Both the position numbers and the translations under genes were made by a program. The notes beneath the pieces were generated by a model. That model saw nothing but the letters and a program-made list of their open reading frames with translations. It had not been told where the DNA came from and did no database searches. Below are positions 27,717-36,518 of a stretch of DNA of 64,000 nucleotides, one piece after another. The DNA is from Bacillus norwichensis (GTDB lineage Bacteria; Bacillota; Bacilli; Bacillales; Bacillaceae_C): the NCBI RefSeq assembly GCF_014836955.1, contig NZ_JACSPV010000017.1:22294-86293 (forward strand), given 5' to 3'. How positions within the stretch are numbered: position 1 is the stretch's first letter; each line of letters opens with the position of its first letter.

Positions 27717-29317
27717 TGGATAGCGGAAACGCATTTTCAAGAGCTAGTCTCCTCTTTTGCTTCAAACTCAGGACAGATCGATTAAAAATTGTGCTTTGGA
27801 TTGCTGGAATCACTTTTTTTACACTGATGGTTCCGGTCGCCTTTTCTGATTTATATGCCACGCAGCAGGAAAGGGATATTATGGCCCAAACAATGAGAAA
27901 TCCCGCAATGACCGCTATGGTGGGACATGGACAGCTGGACCGCTATACGATTGGTGCGATGACGGCTCATCAAATGCTGCTTTTAACTGCGGTTGCGGTA
28001 GCCATCATGAATATCCTCCTGATGGTTCGTCATACTAGAGGCGAAGAAGAAGAGGGACGGATAGAAGTAATTCGCTCATTACCAGTGGGCAGACTGGCAA
28101 ATTTGAATGCGTCATGCCTTGTATTATTTTCGGTGAATCTTGCTTTAGCGTTAATTACAGGTTTTGGATTATACGTATTAGGAATAGACAGTATGAACTT
28201 TCAAGGCTCCCTTTTATATGGATTTGTCTTGGGAGGAGCTGGACTAATTTTCGCAGGTATTGCCGCTTTTTTTGCTCAGCTTTTTGAAAGTGCACGGAGT
28301 GCGACTGGACTCTCCATCTCTTTTTTAATCTTCTCCTATCTTGTGCGTGCCTTTGGTGATGTTGGGAATGAAACGATTTCATGGTTTTCGCCACTGGGAT
28401 GGGTTACTGGTGCACAGGTTTACTCTGGGAATAAGTGGTGGCCTTTATTGATATCTGTTGGCGCATCCCTCATGCTGTTTGCTGCTGCCAATTATTTAAA
28501 CGCTGTTCGAGATTTAGAAGCCGGTTTTTTCACTGCAAAGCCTGGCAGAAAAAATGCTTCTGTTTTTCTACAAGGCACTCTGGGGCTTGCCTGGAGACTT
28601 CAACGAACAGGGACGATCGCATGGGCTATCGGGATGCTGGTTCTCGGCCTTTCTTATGGTTCTGTTCTGGGGGATTTGGAAGCTTTTTTTACAGGTAATG
28701 AAATGCTGGAACAGTTGCTTTCAGTCAAGGAAGGTTACTCGTTAACAGAGCAGTTTATCCCGAAATTAATGGTTGTAATGGCCTTGTTGGCGACCGTTTC
28801 TCCTCTAATAAGCATGAATAAGCTTTATAGGGAAGAGAAAAAGCAGCGGGCAGATCATATATTGGGAAGGGCTGTGTCCCGAATCAGGCTTATGGGAAGC
28901 TATTTATTTTTATCTGCTGTAAACGCATTTGTTATGATTTCCTTTGCAGCACTGGGGCTGTGGGCTGCAGGAACTGCTGTCATGGATGATGGCATTTCGC
29001 TGACATCCATTTATGGTGCAGCCATGGCTTATTATCCGGCCATGTTGGTCATGATTAGTATTGCTGTTTTACTTATTGGCCTTGTGCCTAAAATCAGCAG
29101 TTTTATCTGGTTATACGTATTATATTCATTCGTTGCACTTTATTTGGGCGGCTTATTCCAATTCCCAAATTGGGTTAGCAAGCTTTCGCCATATGGGTAT
29201 ATTCCAAATCTACCGATTGAGGATGCAAGCATGACGGCACTTTCCTTACTGCTGGTGGCCGCTTTGGTTATAACAGCATTAGGCTTTATTGCCTACAATA
29301 AGCGTGATATATATTGA
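27716..29317 (+). CDS. ABC exporter permease (polyketide-antibiotic exporter type)
   Basis: Integral membrane protein of 533 aa with about twelve hydrophobic segments in two similar halves (about 20-260 and 290-530), as in the large ABC-2 permeases of the polyketide-antibiotic exporter group (COG3559-like). The segment MVRHTRGEEEEGRIEVIRSL in half one corresponds to LYREEKKQRADHILGRAVSR in half two. Each half has six segments, so one polypeptide may replace a permease dimer. Coupled to the ATPase by a one-base overlap. Substrate unknown; context suggests a toxic compound. Confidence 0.88.
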   Translation: MDSGNAFSRASLLFCFKLRTDRLKIVLWIAGITFFTLMVPVAFSDLYATQQERDIMAQTMRNPAMTAMVGHGQLDRYTIGAMTAHQMLLLTAVAVAIMNILLMVRHTRGEEEEGRIEVIRSLPVGRLANLNASCLVLFSVNLALALITGFGLYVLGIDSMNFQGSLLYGFVLGGAGLIFAGIAAFFAQLFESARSATGLSISFLIFSYLVRAFGDVGNETISWFSPLGWVTGAQVYSGNKWWPLLISVGASLMLFAAANYLNAVRDLEAGFFTAKPGRKNASVFLQGTLGLAWRLQRTGTIAWAIGMLVLGLSYGSVLGDLEAFFTGNEMLEQLLSVKEGYSLTEQFIPKLMVVMALLATVSPLISMNKLYREEKKQRADHILGRAVSRIRLMGSYLFLSAVNAFVMISFAALGLWAAGTAVMDDGISLTSIYGAAMAYYPAMLVMISIAVLLIGLVPKISSFIWLYVLYSFVALYLGGLFQFPNWVSKLSPYGYIPNLPIEDASMTALSLLLVAALVITALGFIAYNKRDIY

Positions 29318-29335
29318 AACAAATGAAAATCCATT

Positions 29336-29372
29336 AAGCATTCGCTAGATATCTCTGGCGGATGCTTTTATT
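29336..29372 (+). terminator. terminator of the TetR-ABC operon
   Basis: AAGCATTCGC / GCGGATGCTT stem (one G-T pair) followed by TTATTTTC. Confidence 0.75.
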
Positions 29373-29390
29373 TTCGAATAAAAATATTAC

Positions 29391-29640
29391 TTGTTATGGA
29401 AAAAGTTTATTCAACGGAAGCTTTAGCTTTGTCCAAGCTACGCCGTACAGGACGTACAAGTAAGAGAAGCGGCAGGACGTCGCGTTCTGAGCCAGCCGGC
29501 GTACAGGACCTACCTAGTGACAGGGTGTTACGGCCAGCGCATTGCTCCGTGCTTCTCTATGGTGGCTAAAAGAAGTGCCTCCTCGATAATCGGCTTGTTT
29601 GTCCACGCTGACTAAGGCGCTTGCGCTTTTCTTATTTCTA
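29391..29640 (+). repeat. dispersed repeat family B, copy B2
   Basis: Begins TTGTTATGGAAAAAGTTTAT, contains GTCCAAGCTACGCC and GGACGTCGCGTTCTGAGCC, and ends GGCGCTTGCGCTTTTCTTAT. The outer parts match the other B copies; the centre differs. It fills the gap between the ABC permease and prfC. Confidence 0.75.
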
Positions 29641-29714
29641 ATCAAAGGATGATTGCAATTCGGCTCTTGTAGGAATAAGATTAAAAAGAGATTGTAATGA
29701 AAGGATTTATGTGA

Positions 29715-31292
29715 ATGGCAAACGATTTGGCAAAAGAAGTGAATTCCAGAAGAACCTTTGCAATTATTTCCCACCCTGATGCAGGAAAAACGACTTTGAC
29801 TGAAAAGCTCCTTTTATTTGGCGGAGCCATCCGGGATGCTGGGACAGTAAAAGGGAAGAAAACAGGAAAATATGCAACATCTGATTGGATGGAAATTGAA
29901 AAGCAGCGCGGCATTTCCGTAACGTCGTCCGTCATGCAGTTTCAATACGATGATTTCTGGATTAATATACTCGATACACCGGGGCACCAGGATTTCAGTG
30001 AAGATACGTATAGAACCTTGATGGCAGTAGACAGTGCCGTTATGATTATTGACTCGGCAAAAGGGATAGAAGAACAAACATTAAAACTGTTCAAGGTTTG
30101 TAAGATGCGTGGAATTCCGATTTTTACATTTATTAATAAACTAGACAGGCAGGGGAGGCCGCCTCTTGAACTTCTTGCAGAAATAGAAGAGGTACTGGAT
30201 ATCGAAACATATCCGATGAACTGGCCAATCGGAATGGGAAAAGAATTTTACGGCATTTATGACCGTTATTATAAAAGAATCGAACAGTTCCGGACTGACG
30301 ATGAGAGTCGCTATCTTCCGTTGGATGAAGACGGTGAGGTCATTGGAGAACATCCGATTAAACAAACCGGACTATACGATCAGGCACTTGAAGAAGTCTT
30401 ACTTTTAAATGAGGCGGGAAATGAATTTTCTATTGAAAAGCTCAATGAGGGTGAGATGACACCTGTATTTTTCGGCAGTGCGTTGACAACGTTCGGAGTA
30501 CAGACATTTTTGGAAACGTATTTGAAATTTGCTCCTGCTCCGCAATCAAGAAATTCAAGCCTAGGTGAAATCGACCCAGCCTCAGAGGGTTTTTCCGGAT
30601 TTGTTTTTAAAATTCAGGCGAATATGAACCCGGCCCACCGCGACCGCATTGCTTTTGTTCGAATTTGTTCCGGTGAATTTGAAAGAGGGATGTCTGTCAC
30701 TCTTGCAAGGACAGGGAAACAATTTAAATTATCTCAGTCCACACAGTTTTTGGCTGATGATAGAAGTACAGTCAATAAAGCAGTGAGCGGGGACATTATC
30801 GGTCTTTACGATACAGGAACGTATCAGATTGGCGATTCGATTGCCGAAGGCAAGAAAATTATCCAATATGAGAAACTCCCTCAATTTACACCTGAGTTAT
30901 TTGTTAAAGTTACGGCCAAGAACGTCATGAAACAAAAAAGCTTCCATAAAGGCATCCATCAGCTTGTTCAGGAAGGAGCAGTCCAATTATTCAAGACCTA
31001 TCGAATGGAAGATTATATTCTTGGTGCTGTTGGTCAGCTCCAATTTGAAGTATTTGTCCATAGAATGAAAAATGAATACAATTCGGACGTCATCATGGAG
31101 CCTATGGGCTCGAAGATTGCAAGGTGGGTAGAAGACAATCAGATAGATGAAGCATTGTCCAGCCAGCGAAGCCTGCTGGTAAAAGACAGATTCGACCAAC
31201 CGGTCTTTCTGTTTGAAAACGACTTTGCTTTGCGCTGGTTCATGGATAAAAATCCATCTATCAAGCTGCGGGACCCAATGGAAATTGATTGA
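29715..31292 (+). CDS. prfC: peptide chain release factor 3
   Basis: GTPase of 525 aa that recycles release factors 1 and 2 on the ribosome. G1 [13 protein letters not shown] at about 19-31, switch/G2 region with [13 protein letters not shown]3 [13 protein letters not shown]4 NKLDR, and the following EF-G-like domains including [21 protein letters not shown] and the C-terminal [15 protein letters not shown]. Length fits bacterial RF3 and distinguishes it from EF-G. Likely monocistronic: family B repeat before it and a terminator behind it. Confidence 0.95.
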   Translation: MANDLAKEVNSRRTFAIISHPDAGKTTLTEKLLLFGGAIRDAGTVKGKKTGKYATSDWMEIEKQRGISVTSSVMQFQYDDFWINILDTPGHQDFSEDTYRTLMAVDSAVMIIDSAKGIEEQTLKLFKVCKMRGIPIFTFINKLDRQGRPPLELLAEIEEVLDIETYPMNWPIGMGKEFYGIYDRYYKRIEQFRTDDESRYLPLDEDGEVIGEHPIKQTGLYDQALEEVLLLNEAGNEFSIEKLNEGEMTPVFFGSALTTFGVQTFLETYLKFAPAPQSRNSSLGEIDPASEGFSGFVFKIQANMNPAHRDRIAFVRICSGEFERGMSVTLARTGKQFKLSQSTQFLADDRSTVNKAVSGDIIGLYDTGTYQIGDSIAEGKKIIQYEKLPQFTPELFVKVTAKNVMKQKSFHKGIHQLVQEGAVQLFKTYRMEDYILGAVGQLQFEVFVHRMKNEYNSDVIMEPMGSKIARWVEDNQIDEALSSQRSLLVKDRFDQPVFLFENDFALRWFMDKNPSIKLRDPMEID

Positions 31293-31307
31293 TGTTTTTT
31301 TAAAAAA

Positions 31308-31336
31308 AGGGGTGCTCAAGTGGGCATCTTTTTTAT
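31308..31336 (+). terminator. terminator of prfC
   Basis: Short stem GGTGCTC / GGGCATC (two G-T pairs) with a 4-nt loop and tail TTTTTTA. Confidence 0.7.
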
Positions 31337-31402
31337 GTGAATGTTTGACAAGTTGATGAAAACAATCAAATGCTTGCCAGGAAGCATAAATTCGAAATGT
31401 AA

Positions 31403-31422
31403 AACTGTTATAATTAACAGTT
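31403..31422 (+). promoter_or_regulatory. candidate operator over the -10 region of the RND pump gene
   Basis: AACTGTTA (31403-31410) and TAACAGTT (31415-31422) form an 8-bp inverted repeat with TAAT between. The sequence TATAAT at 31409-31414 lies inside it and could be the -10 box. A repressor binding here would close the promoter; no regulator gene is adjacent. Confidence 0.5.
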
Positions 31423-31457
31423 AGTAAAACGTTCTATATCCGAAAGGAGATTCGTTC

Positions 31458-34400
31458 GTGAACTTAAGCCATTTTGCCATCAGGCGACCTGTTTTTACCA
31501 TTGTGACCATGTTTCTCGTTATCATCCTAGGCATCGTGTCATTGTTGAAAATTCCGCTTAAATTAATCCCGGAAATCAATCCTCCAATCGCAGTTGTTGT
31601 GACTACTTATGATGGGGCAAGCCCGACTGAAGTAGTTGAAAAGATCTCAAAGCCATTGGAGGCGAATTTGTCAACATTGCCAGGGATCAAAAACGTTCAG
31701 TCTTTTTCTGAAGAAGGCTCGAACTTAATGGTTCTTGAGTTCACATGGTCTACTCAGATTAGTGATGTTCAGAATGATATTTTGCAGAGAATTGATCAAA
31801 CTTCTGTTCCTTCTGATGCATCTAAACCAAGATTATTGAAATTTGACCCTTCGCAATTCCCGGTCATACAACTATCGCTGAAGTCCGATACGGATGAAGA
31901 ATCATTGCGGAAACTAGCGGATCAATTAACCACTGAGCTCACAAGAGTTGAAGGGGTAGCGAACGTCAATGTAACAGGGAAACTGATAGAAGAGATCAAT
32001 ATCACTCTCGATCAGTCTAAATTAAAACAGTACAACCTAGCACAATCTGATATCGTCAATCTGATTCAGGCGAATAATATTTCTATGCCTGGAGAAACCG
32101 TCTTAACTGACGGAAAGGAATTAACAACAAGGATTGTCAGTTCACTGCATTCAGCCAAGGAAATTGAAAAGTTAGTGATCACAGTTAATCCACGAACCGG
32201 TGATAAAATCAGAATTCGCGACGTTGCAGACGTGAAACAGCAGAAGCAAGATGAAAGAATGATCACCAGAACAAATGAGCTCCCTTCTGTCCTCCTCAGT
32301 GTTTTACAAGAATCTGATGCGAATACTGCCAACGTATCCAAAGGATTTCAAAAAGAATTAAAAGTATTGTTAAAGAAGGACCAGTTTAAGGACATTGAAG
32401 CGGATGTTTTATTTGATCAGGGTGACTATATCCGCATGGCAATTAGCAATATTGCTTCTTCACTTGTGATAGGGGGAGCGCTGGCCATGCTTGTCCTGTT
32501 CCTATTTTTAAGGAATATAAAAAGCCCTCTCATTATCGGTATTGCGATTCCGTACTCTGTTATTGTCACATTTGTCCTGATGTTTTTTGCAGATTTCGCA
32601 TTGAATATTATGACACTCGGAGCCCTTGCTCTTGGAATCGGGATGCTGGTCGATAATGCCATTGTCGTCATTGAAAATATTTATAGGCATCTGTCCATGG
32701 GAAAAGATCCGAAGATGGCTGCAAGAGATGGGGCAAAAGAGGTTGCAGGCGCTATCACAGCTTCAACTTTGACAACTGTTGCTGTGTTCCTGCCGGTCGT
32801 TTTCATTAGCGGTCTTCTTGGTCAGCTGTTCAAGGAATTCGCTTTTACTATTTCATTCAGCCTGTTTGCTTCATTATTTGTGGCATTAACGGTTATTCCG
32901 CTGTTTGCCAGCAGATGGCTGAAAGTTCCGCCTGGCAATTATGAGGCAAGAAGGCGTAGATCCAAGTCGTTGAATTCTCTTGATAGAGCCGTTCGCTGGT
33001 CTTTGAGACACCGTTTTTTCGTTTTGTTCACTTCACTACTGTTATTCGTTGGAGGCGGGCTTGGGTTATTCACGGTCGGTATGCAATTCCTACCGCCGAC
33101 AGATGAAGGATTCTTCAGTATCAATCTCGAGTTGGAGAACGGTTCATCCCTTTCCGAAACGGGAAAAGTCGTTGAAGCCATAGAAAGTGAATTGAAAGAT
33201 GAGAAAATCGTTGATACGTTTGTCAGTCTAATAGGTTCTACTCAAGAATCATCATTCCAGGGCACATCCAAAAGCAATACCGCCGAGATGTATATTAAAT
33301 TAAAGCCTTTAGATAAAAGGGACAAGTCTGTATTTGAGTTTGTTGATGACTTAAAACCGAGACTGGAAGAGAAGGTTGAGGATATTAAAAAAGGAACATC
33401 GATTAGATTCAATGTGGATGCGGCTTCAGGTATTGCACCTCAGACATTAACATTCAATGTTGGGGATACGAATGCATCCAGACTTGGTGAAAGCTCTGAG
33501 AAAATTTATGATGCGCTTCAGAGGTTGAATCATGTGACGGATTTGTCCACTAGTACAAGCGATACCGTCGAAGAGATCCAAATCACTGTTGATAGGGAAA
33601 AAGCTTTTGAAGCGGGGCTTGCACCTGCACAAATTGCCACTGCAGTGAATGATGTGACAAGAGGTGTACAAGCAACACAGATTATTAGCGACAGTTCTGA
33701 TGTGTACGGAGTTTTCGTCGAGTACGATAAAAAAATTACCACAGATATGGACAAACTAAAAACTCTTTTGATTAAAAAGCCTGATGGTGGGTATGTAGAA
33801 TTAAAGGATGTCTCAAAAATTAAAACAGGCAGCGGCCCTGTCGAGATCCAAAGAATCAATCAGCAGGACTCAGTAGAATTTACCTTGAAATATGACACTG
33901 AGACGAACATTGGAGATATGTCCAAAAAGGTCGAGGAAACCATCGCTGATCTTGATTTACCGGATGAAACGGAGATTACATTTAGCGGAGAGACTGAACT
34001 ATTGGCAGACTCAATTGATGATATGATGATGGCTTTTGTACTGGCAATCATTCTAGTTTACATTGTAATGGCAGCGCAATTCGAGTCGTTTAAGTATCCT
34101 TTTGTCATCATGTTTACTGTACCGCTCATGGTCATTGGGGTAACAATTGGACTCGTCATTGCGAGGATCCCGCTCAGTATACCGGCATTGATCGGAGTCA
34201 TTATCCTAGCAGGAATTGTCGTTAACAATGCTATCGTCATTGTTGATTATATCAATCAACGAAAAGCGGCAGGTCTTTCCAGCTACGAAGCTCTCGTTGT
34301 GTCTGTCAAAGACCGGGCTCGTCCTATCCTGATGACTGCTCTGACAACGATTTTGGGACTGGTTCCTCTGGCACTTGGTCTTGGCGAAGGTACAGAAATG

Positions 34401-34538
34401 AATCAGCCTATGGGGGTTGCTGTTATCGGAGGCTTAATCAGCAGTACATTCCTGACACTGTTTGTTATACCGGTTGTGTACAGCCTGTTTGATCCAGAAA
34501 CAAGGAAAATGAACACGAAGACGAAAAAGCGTGCATAG
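31458..34538 (+). CDS. swrC: RND family efflux transporter (SwrC/AcrB-like)
   Basis: Proton-driven efflux pump of 1026 aa. N-terminal TM1 (about 12-30) is followed by a large extracytoplasmic loop, TM2-6 (about 335-495), TM7 (about 520), a second large loop and TM8-12 (about 845-1010). The proton-relay Asp lies in LALGIGMLVDNAIVVIENIY of TM4; the repeat-two copy reads ILAGIVVNNAIVIVDYINQ. It matches Bacillus SwrC/YerP, known for surfactin self-resistance and swarming. The GTG start follows AAAGGAG. No membrane-fusion protein gene is adjacent, as is normal for Gram-positive SwrC. The symbol is by family resemblance. Confidence 0.88.
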   Translation: MNLSHFAIRRPVFTIVTMFLVIILGIVSLLKIPLKLIPEINPPIAVVVTTYDGASPTEVVEKISKPLEANLSTLPGIKNVQSFSEEGSNLMVLEFTWSTQISDVQNDILQRIDQTSVPSDASKPRLLKFDPSQFPVIQLSLKSDTDEESLRKLADQLTTELTRVEGVANVNVTGKLIEEINITLDQSKLKQYNLAQSDIVNLIQANNISMPGETVLTDGKELTTRIVSSLHSAKEIEKLVITVNPRTGDKIRIRDVADVKQQKQDERMITRTNELPSVLLSVLQESDANTANVSKGFQKELKVLLKKDQFKDIEADVLFDQGDYIRMAISNIASSLVIGGALAMLVLFLFLRNIKSPLIIGIAIPYSVIVTFVLMFFADFALNIMTLGALALGIGMLVDNAIVVIENIYRHLSMGKDPKMAARDGAKEVAGAITASTLTTVAVFLPVVFISGLLGQLFKEFAFTISFSLFASLFVALTVIPLFASRWLKVPPGNYEARRRRSKSLNSLDRAVRWSLRHRFFVLFTSLLLFVGGGLGLFTVGMQFLPPTDEGFFSINLELENGSSLSETGKVVEAIESELKDEKIVDTFVSLIGSTQESSFQGTSKSNTAEMYIKLKPLDKRDKSVFEFVDDLKPRLEEKVEDIKKGTSIRFNVDAASGIAPQTLTFNVGDTNASRLGESSEKIYDALQRLNHVTDLSTSTSDTVEEIQITVDREKAFEAGLAPAQIATAVNDVTRGVQATQIISDSSDVYGVFVEYDKKITTDMDKLKTLLIKKPDGGYVELKDVSKIKTGSGPVEIQRINQQDSVEFTLKYDTETNIGDMSKKVEETIADLDLPDETEITFSGETELLADSIDDMMMAFVLAIILVYIVMAAQFESFKYPFVIMFTVPLMVIGVTIGLVIARIPLSIPALIGVIILAGIVVNNAIVIVDYINQRKAAGLSSYEALVVSVKDRARPILMTALTTILGLVPLALGLGEGTEMNQPMGVAVIGGLISSTFLTLFVIPVVYSLFDPETRKMNTKTKKRA

Positions 34539-34552
34539 CCTTAAACTTTTTA

Positions 34553-34581
34553 TTGCATTTTAACAGCCTATAAACTATAAT
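34553..34581 (+). promoter_or_regulatory. sigma-A promoter of the Mn2+ riboswitch transcript
   Basis: TTGCAT (34553-34558), 17-nt spacer, TATAAT (34576-34581). Transcription would begin about 30 nt before the riboswitch. Confidence 0.7.
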
Positions 34582-34612
34582 GAAGTCAACAACATAATGC
34601 TTGACTTATAGT

Positions 34613-34748
34613 CAAAGGGGAGTAGCATCAAATGAGCTTTTCTTCGCTCATTTGAAACAAAGTCGTCAATTCGTGAAGAAATTCACCGGCTTTGTTGGCA
34701 TTGAACGTGTCCAGCAAGACCTTTGCCCATCGGGCAAGGGTCTTTTTT
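34613..34748 (+). promoter_or_regulatory. yybP-ykoY manganese riboswitch with terminator
   Basis: Matches the yybP-ykoY consensus: AAAGGGGAGTAGC at the 5' side, CGTCAATTCGTGA, then ACCGGCTTTGTTGGCA and CCAGCAAGACCTTTGCC. The expression platform is a terminator with stem GACCTTTGCCC (34718-34728) / GGGCAAGGGTC (34732-34742) and TTTTTT (34743-34748). Known family behaviour: Mn2+ binding favours readthrough into a downstream TerC-family gene, which follows here. Confidence 0.93.
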
Positions 34749-34809
34749 GATTTTTTGAAAAAGAAAATGCCGATGGGAATGTTGAACATTTTCGCGGGAG
34801 GGGTTTTTT

Positions 34810-35580
34810 TTGGAATTATCATTGATGTTAGAGTATTTATGGGTGTTGGTTGTATTAGTTGGACTGGAAGGAATATTAGCAGCAGATAACGCCGTTGTTA
34901 TGGCTGTTATGGTAAAGCATCTTCCAAAAGACAAGCAGAGGAAAGCATTGTTCTATGGTTTGTTTGGAGCCTTCATCTTCCGATTCACGGCATTATTTTT
35001 GATTACTTTTTTAGTTAATGTATGGCAGATTCAAGCAATTGGTGCAGCCTATTTATTATTTTTGTCTGTTCATTATCTTGTGAAAAAGTATATGGGGATA
35101 GAAAAAGAAAAAAAGGTAAAAGAAAAAAGCAAAATCCAGTCTTTCTGGTTCACTGTATTGAAAGTGGAAGTGGCTGATATTGCATTTGCGATTGATTCAA
35201 TGCTTGCCGCTGTTGTGCTTGCGGTCACCCTTAAGCCAACTGGATGGTTTCAGATCGGAGGCATTGATGGAGGACAATTTCTCGTCATGCTGCTGGGCGG
35301 TCTAATTGGAGTCATTATCATGCGATTTGCCGCAAACTCCTTTGTAAGCCTACTGTCTAAGTATCCTGGGCTGGAAACATCCGCCTTTTTGATTGTCGGA
35401 TGGGTTGGGGTAAAATTGGCCGTGCTAACATTATCCCACGAAAAAATAGGATTATTGAACCCTCATTTTCCGGAATCGTTTGAATGGAAATTGACCTTTT
35501 GGGTTGTCCTGGTATTGATTGCTGTTTCCGGATATTTTGCATCAAAGAAAAAAGCTATTCTTCAATCATCGAATAAATAA
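34810..35580 (+). CDS. TerC family membrane protein, Mn2+ exporter type (YkoY/YceF-like)
   Basis: Integral membrane protein of 256 aa with about seven helices. It has the TerC signature VLVGLEGILAADNAVVMAVM, with the metal-coordinating Glu and Asp/Asn, and the second half VEVADIAFAIDSMLAAV. The TTG at 34810 is chosen because GGGAGGGG lies 6 nt upstream; the first ATG (34825) is too far. Homologues in B. subtilis efflux Mn2+ or metallate secreted enzymes. Placement behind a yybP-ykoY riboswitch supports manganese-induced expression. Confidence 0.92.
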   Translation: MELSLMLEYLWVLVVLVGLEGILAADNAVVMAVMVKHLPKDKQRKALFYGLFGAFIFRFTALFLITFLVNVWQIQAIGAAYLLFLSVHYLVKKYMGIEKEKKVKEKSKIQSFWFTVLKVEVADIAFAIDSMLAAVVLAVTLKPTGWFQIGGIDGGQFLVMLLGGLIGVIIMRFAANSFVSLLSKYPGLETSAFLIVGWVGVKLAVLTLSHEKIGLLNPHFPESFEWKLTFWVVLVLIAVSGYFASKKKAILQSSNK

Positions 35581-35613
35581 TCTTAAAACTGAGCTATTTA
35601 AAGTACTTATAGT

Positions 35614-35665
35614 AATCAGTCAGCGGAAAAATGTTTTCGATCGTTTTTCGCCGACTGATTTTTAT
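35614..35665 (+). terminator. terminator of the TerC gene
   Basis: Long stem AATCAGTCAGCGGAAAAA (35614-35631) against TTTTTCGCCGACTGATT (35644-35660), followed by TTTATTT. Confidence 0.8.
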
Positions 35666-35968
35666 TTATGATGTCTCTTCTTGAAAGTATCTGGAAGTAC
35701 CTGACGATTTTAGATTTTGAAACACGATATAAGTAAAAAATATCGTCTGAAACTATCCAAGGAAGATATTGACAGAACAAAGGGGAATACTATCTGGAAA
35801 AGCAAAATACTGTCTTCAAAAGCAGAAATTTTCTTTTGTTTTTGAAGTTAATCTGCTATTAATGACCGTTATTACAAGAAAATACATAGGATGAAATTTA
35901 TTTCTCCATTAGCGAACATTTATAATGGAAAAGGACGGGCACTAAGCCCGCCCTAACGTCTACTTTTT
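35666..35968. other. intergenic stretch with no recognisable feature
   Basis: AT-rich, no open frame with a ribosome site and no strong hairpin apart from a GGGCA...TGCCC-like short match near 35935-35952 (GGGCACTAAGCCCGCCC) at the edge of repeat B3. I see no gene here. Confidence 0.5.
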
Positions 35969-35969
35969 T

Positions 35970-36146
35970 TATGAACAACCGCTCTCGCTTTTCTATTGTC
36001 CAGCTACAGCGCCTATCGACTAGCAGACTTCGCGCCTCCTCCTACGATAAGTCAACATCGTTCGCCTATGGCTCACCGTGTTTCCTTTATCTCGTCGAAG
36101 GCACTCCAGTCTGTGCGTCGATGATCAGTCGCTTTCGCTTTTCTTA
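35970..36146 (+). repeat. dispersed repeat family B, copy B3
   Basis: Contains TTGTCCAGCTACAGCGCC near the left end and GTCGCTTTCGCTTTTCTTA at the right end, the two conserved ends of the family. The last bases TTA are also the stop codon (TAA on minus) of the spore protein gene. Confidence 0.75.
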
Positions 36147-36344
36147 CTGCTCTTGATTACCGGATAATTGTGCTTGTGCCTGTTTAACGAGGCGCTTTGT
36201 TATTTCGCCGCCAACAGATCCGTTAGCTCTTGCAACAGTGTCAGATCCTAGAACGACGCCAAATTCCTGGGCAATTTCAAGTTTCACTTGATCTAAATAT
36301 TGTTCTATTCCAGGAACAAGTAATTGTTTGCTTCTCTGTCCCAT
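36144..36344 (-). CDS. alpha/beta-type small acid-soluble spore protein
   Basis: DNA-binding spore protein of 66 aa that coats and protects spore DNA against UV and heat. Recognised by [20 protein letters not shown], containing the GPR protease cleavage zone in the ..[10 protein letters not shown] segment, and by [16 protein letters not shown], the second conserved DNA-binding block. Strong ribosome site AAGGAGG. A sigma-G-like promoter lies upstream. It marks the organism as an endospore former. Monocistronic. Confidence 0.95.
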   Translation of the reverse strand: MGQRSKQLLVPGIEQYLDQVKLEIAQEFGVVLGSDTVARANGSVGGEITKRLVKQAQAQLSGNQEQ

Positions 36345-36383
36345 AATGGTTCCTCCTTAAAGTAAGCTTTTAAGCCTTAGTGA

Positions 36384-36413
36384 TATTATGTTCTGAAATG
36401 GAAAAAGTAATGC
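36384..36413 (-). promoter_or_regulatory. sigma-G (forespore) promoter of the SASP gene
   Basis: On the minus strand: -35 GCATT, 18-nt spacer, -10 CATAATA, about 40 nt before the start codon. This agrees with forespore sigma-G promoters of ssp genes. Confidence 0.65.
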
Positions 36414-36518
36414 TGGAACATGTTGCATGTTTTTTGGTACATTTGGAATAAAATTTATCTGATTTGTATATACCCCTTTTCATCCACCGGTATTTTGCTT
36501 ATTATGGAATAATGATGA

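Noticed and set aside
35971..36156. Open frame of 61 codons in front of the SASP gene.
   Set aside because: Made of repeat family B sequence.
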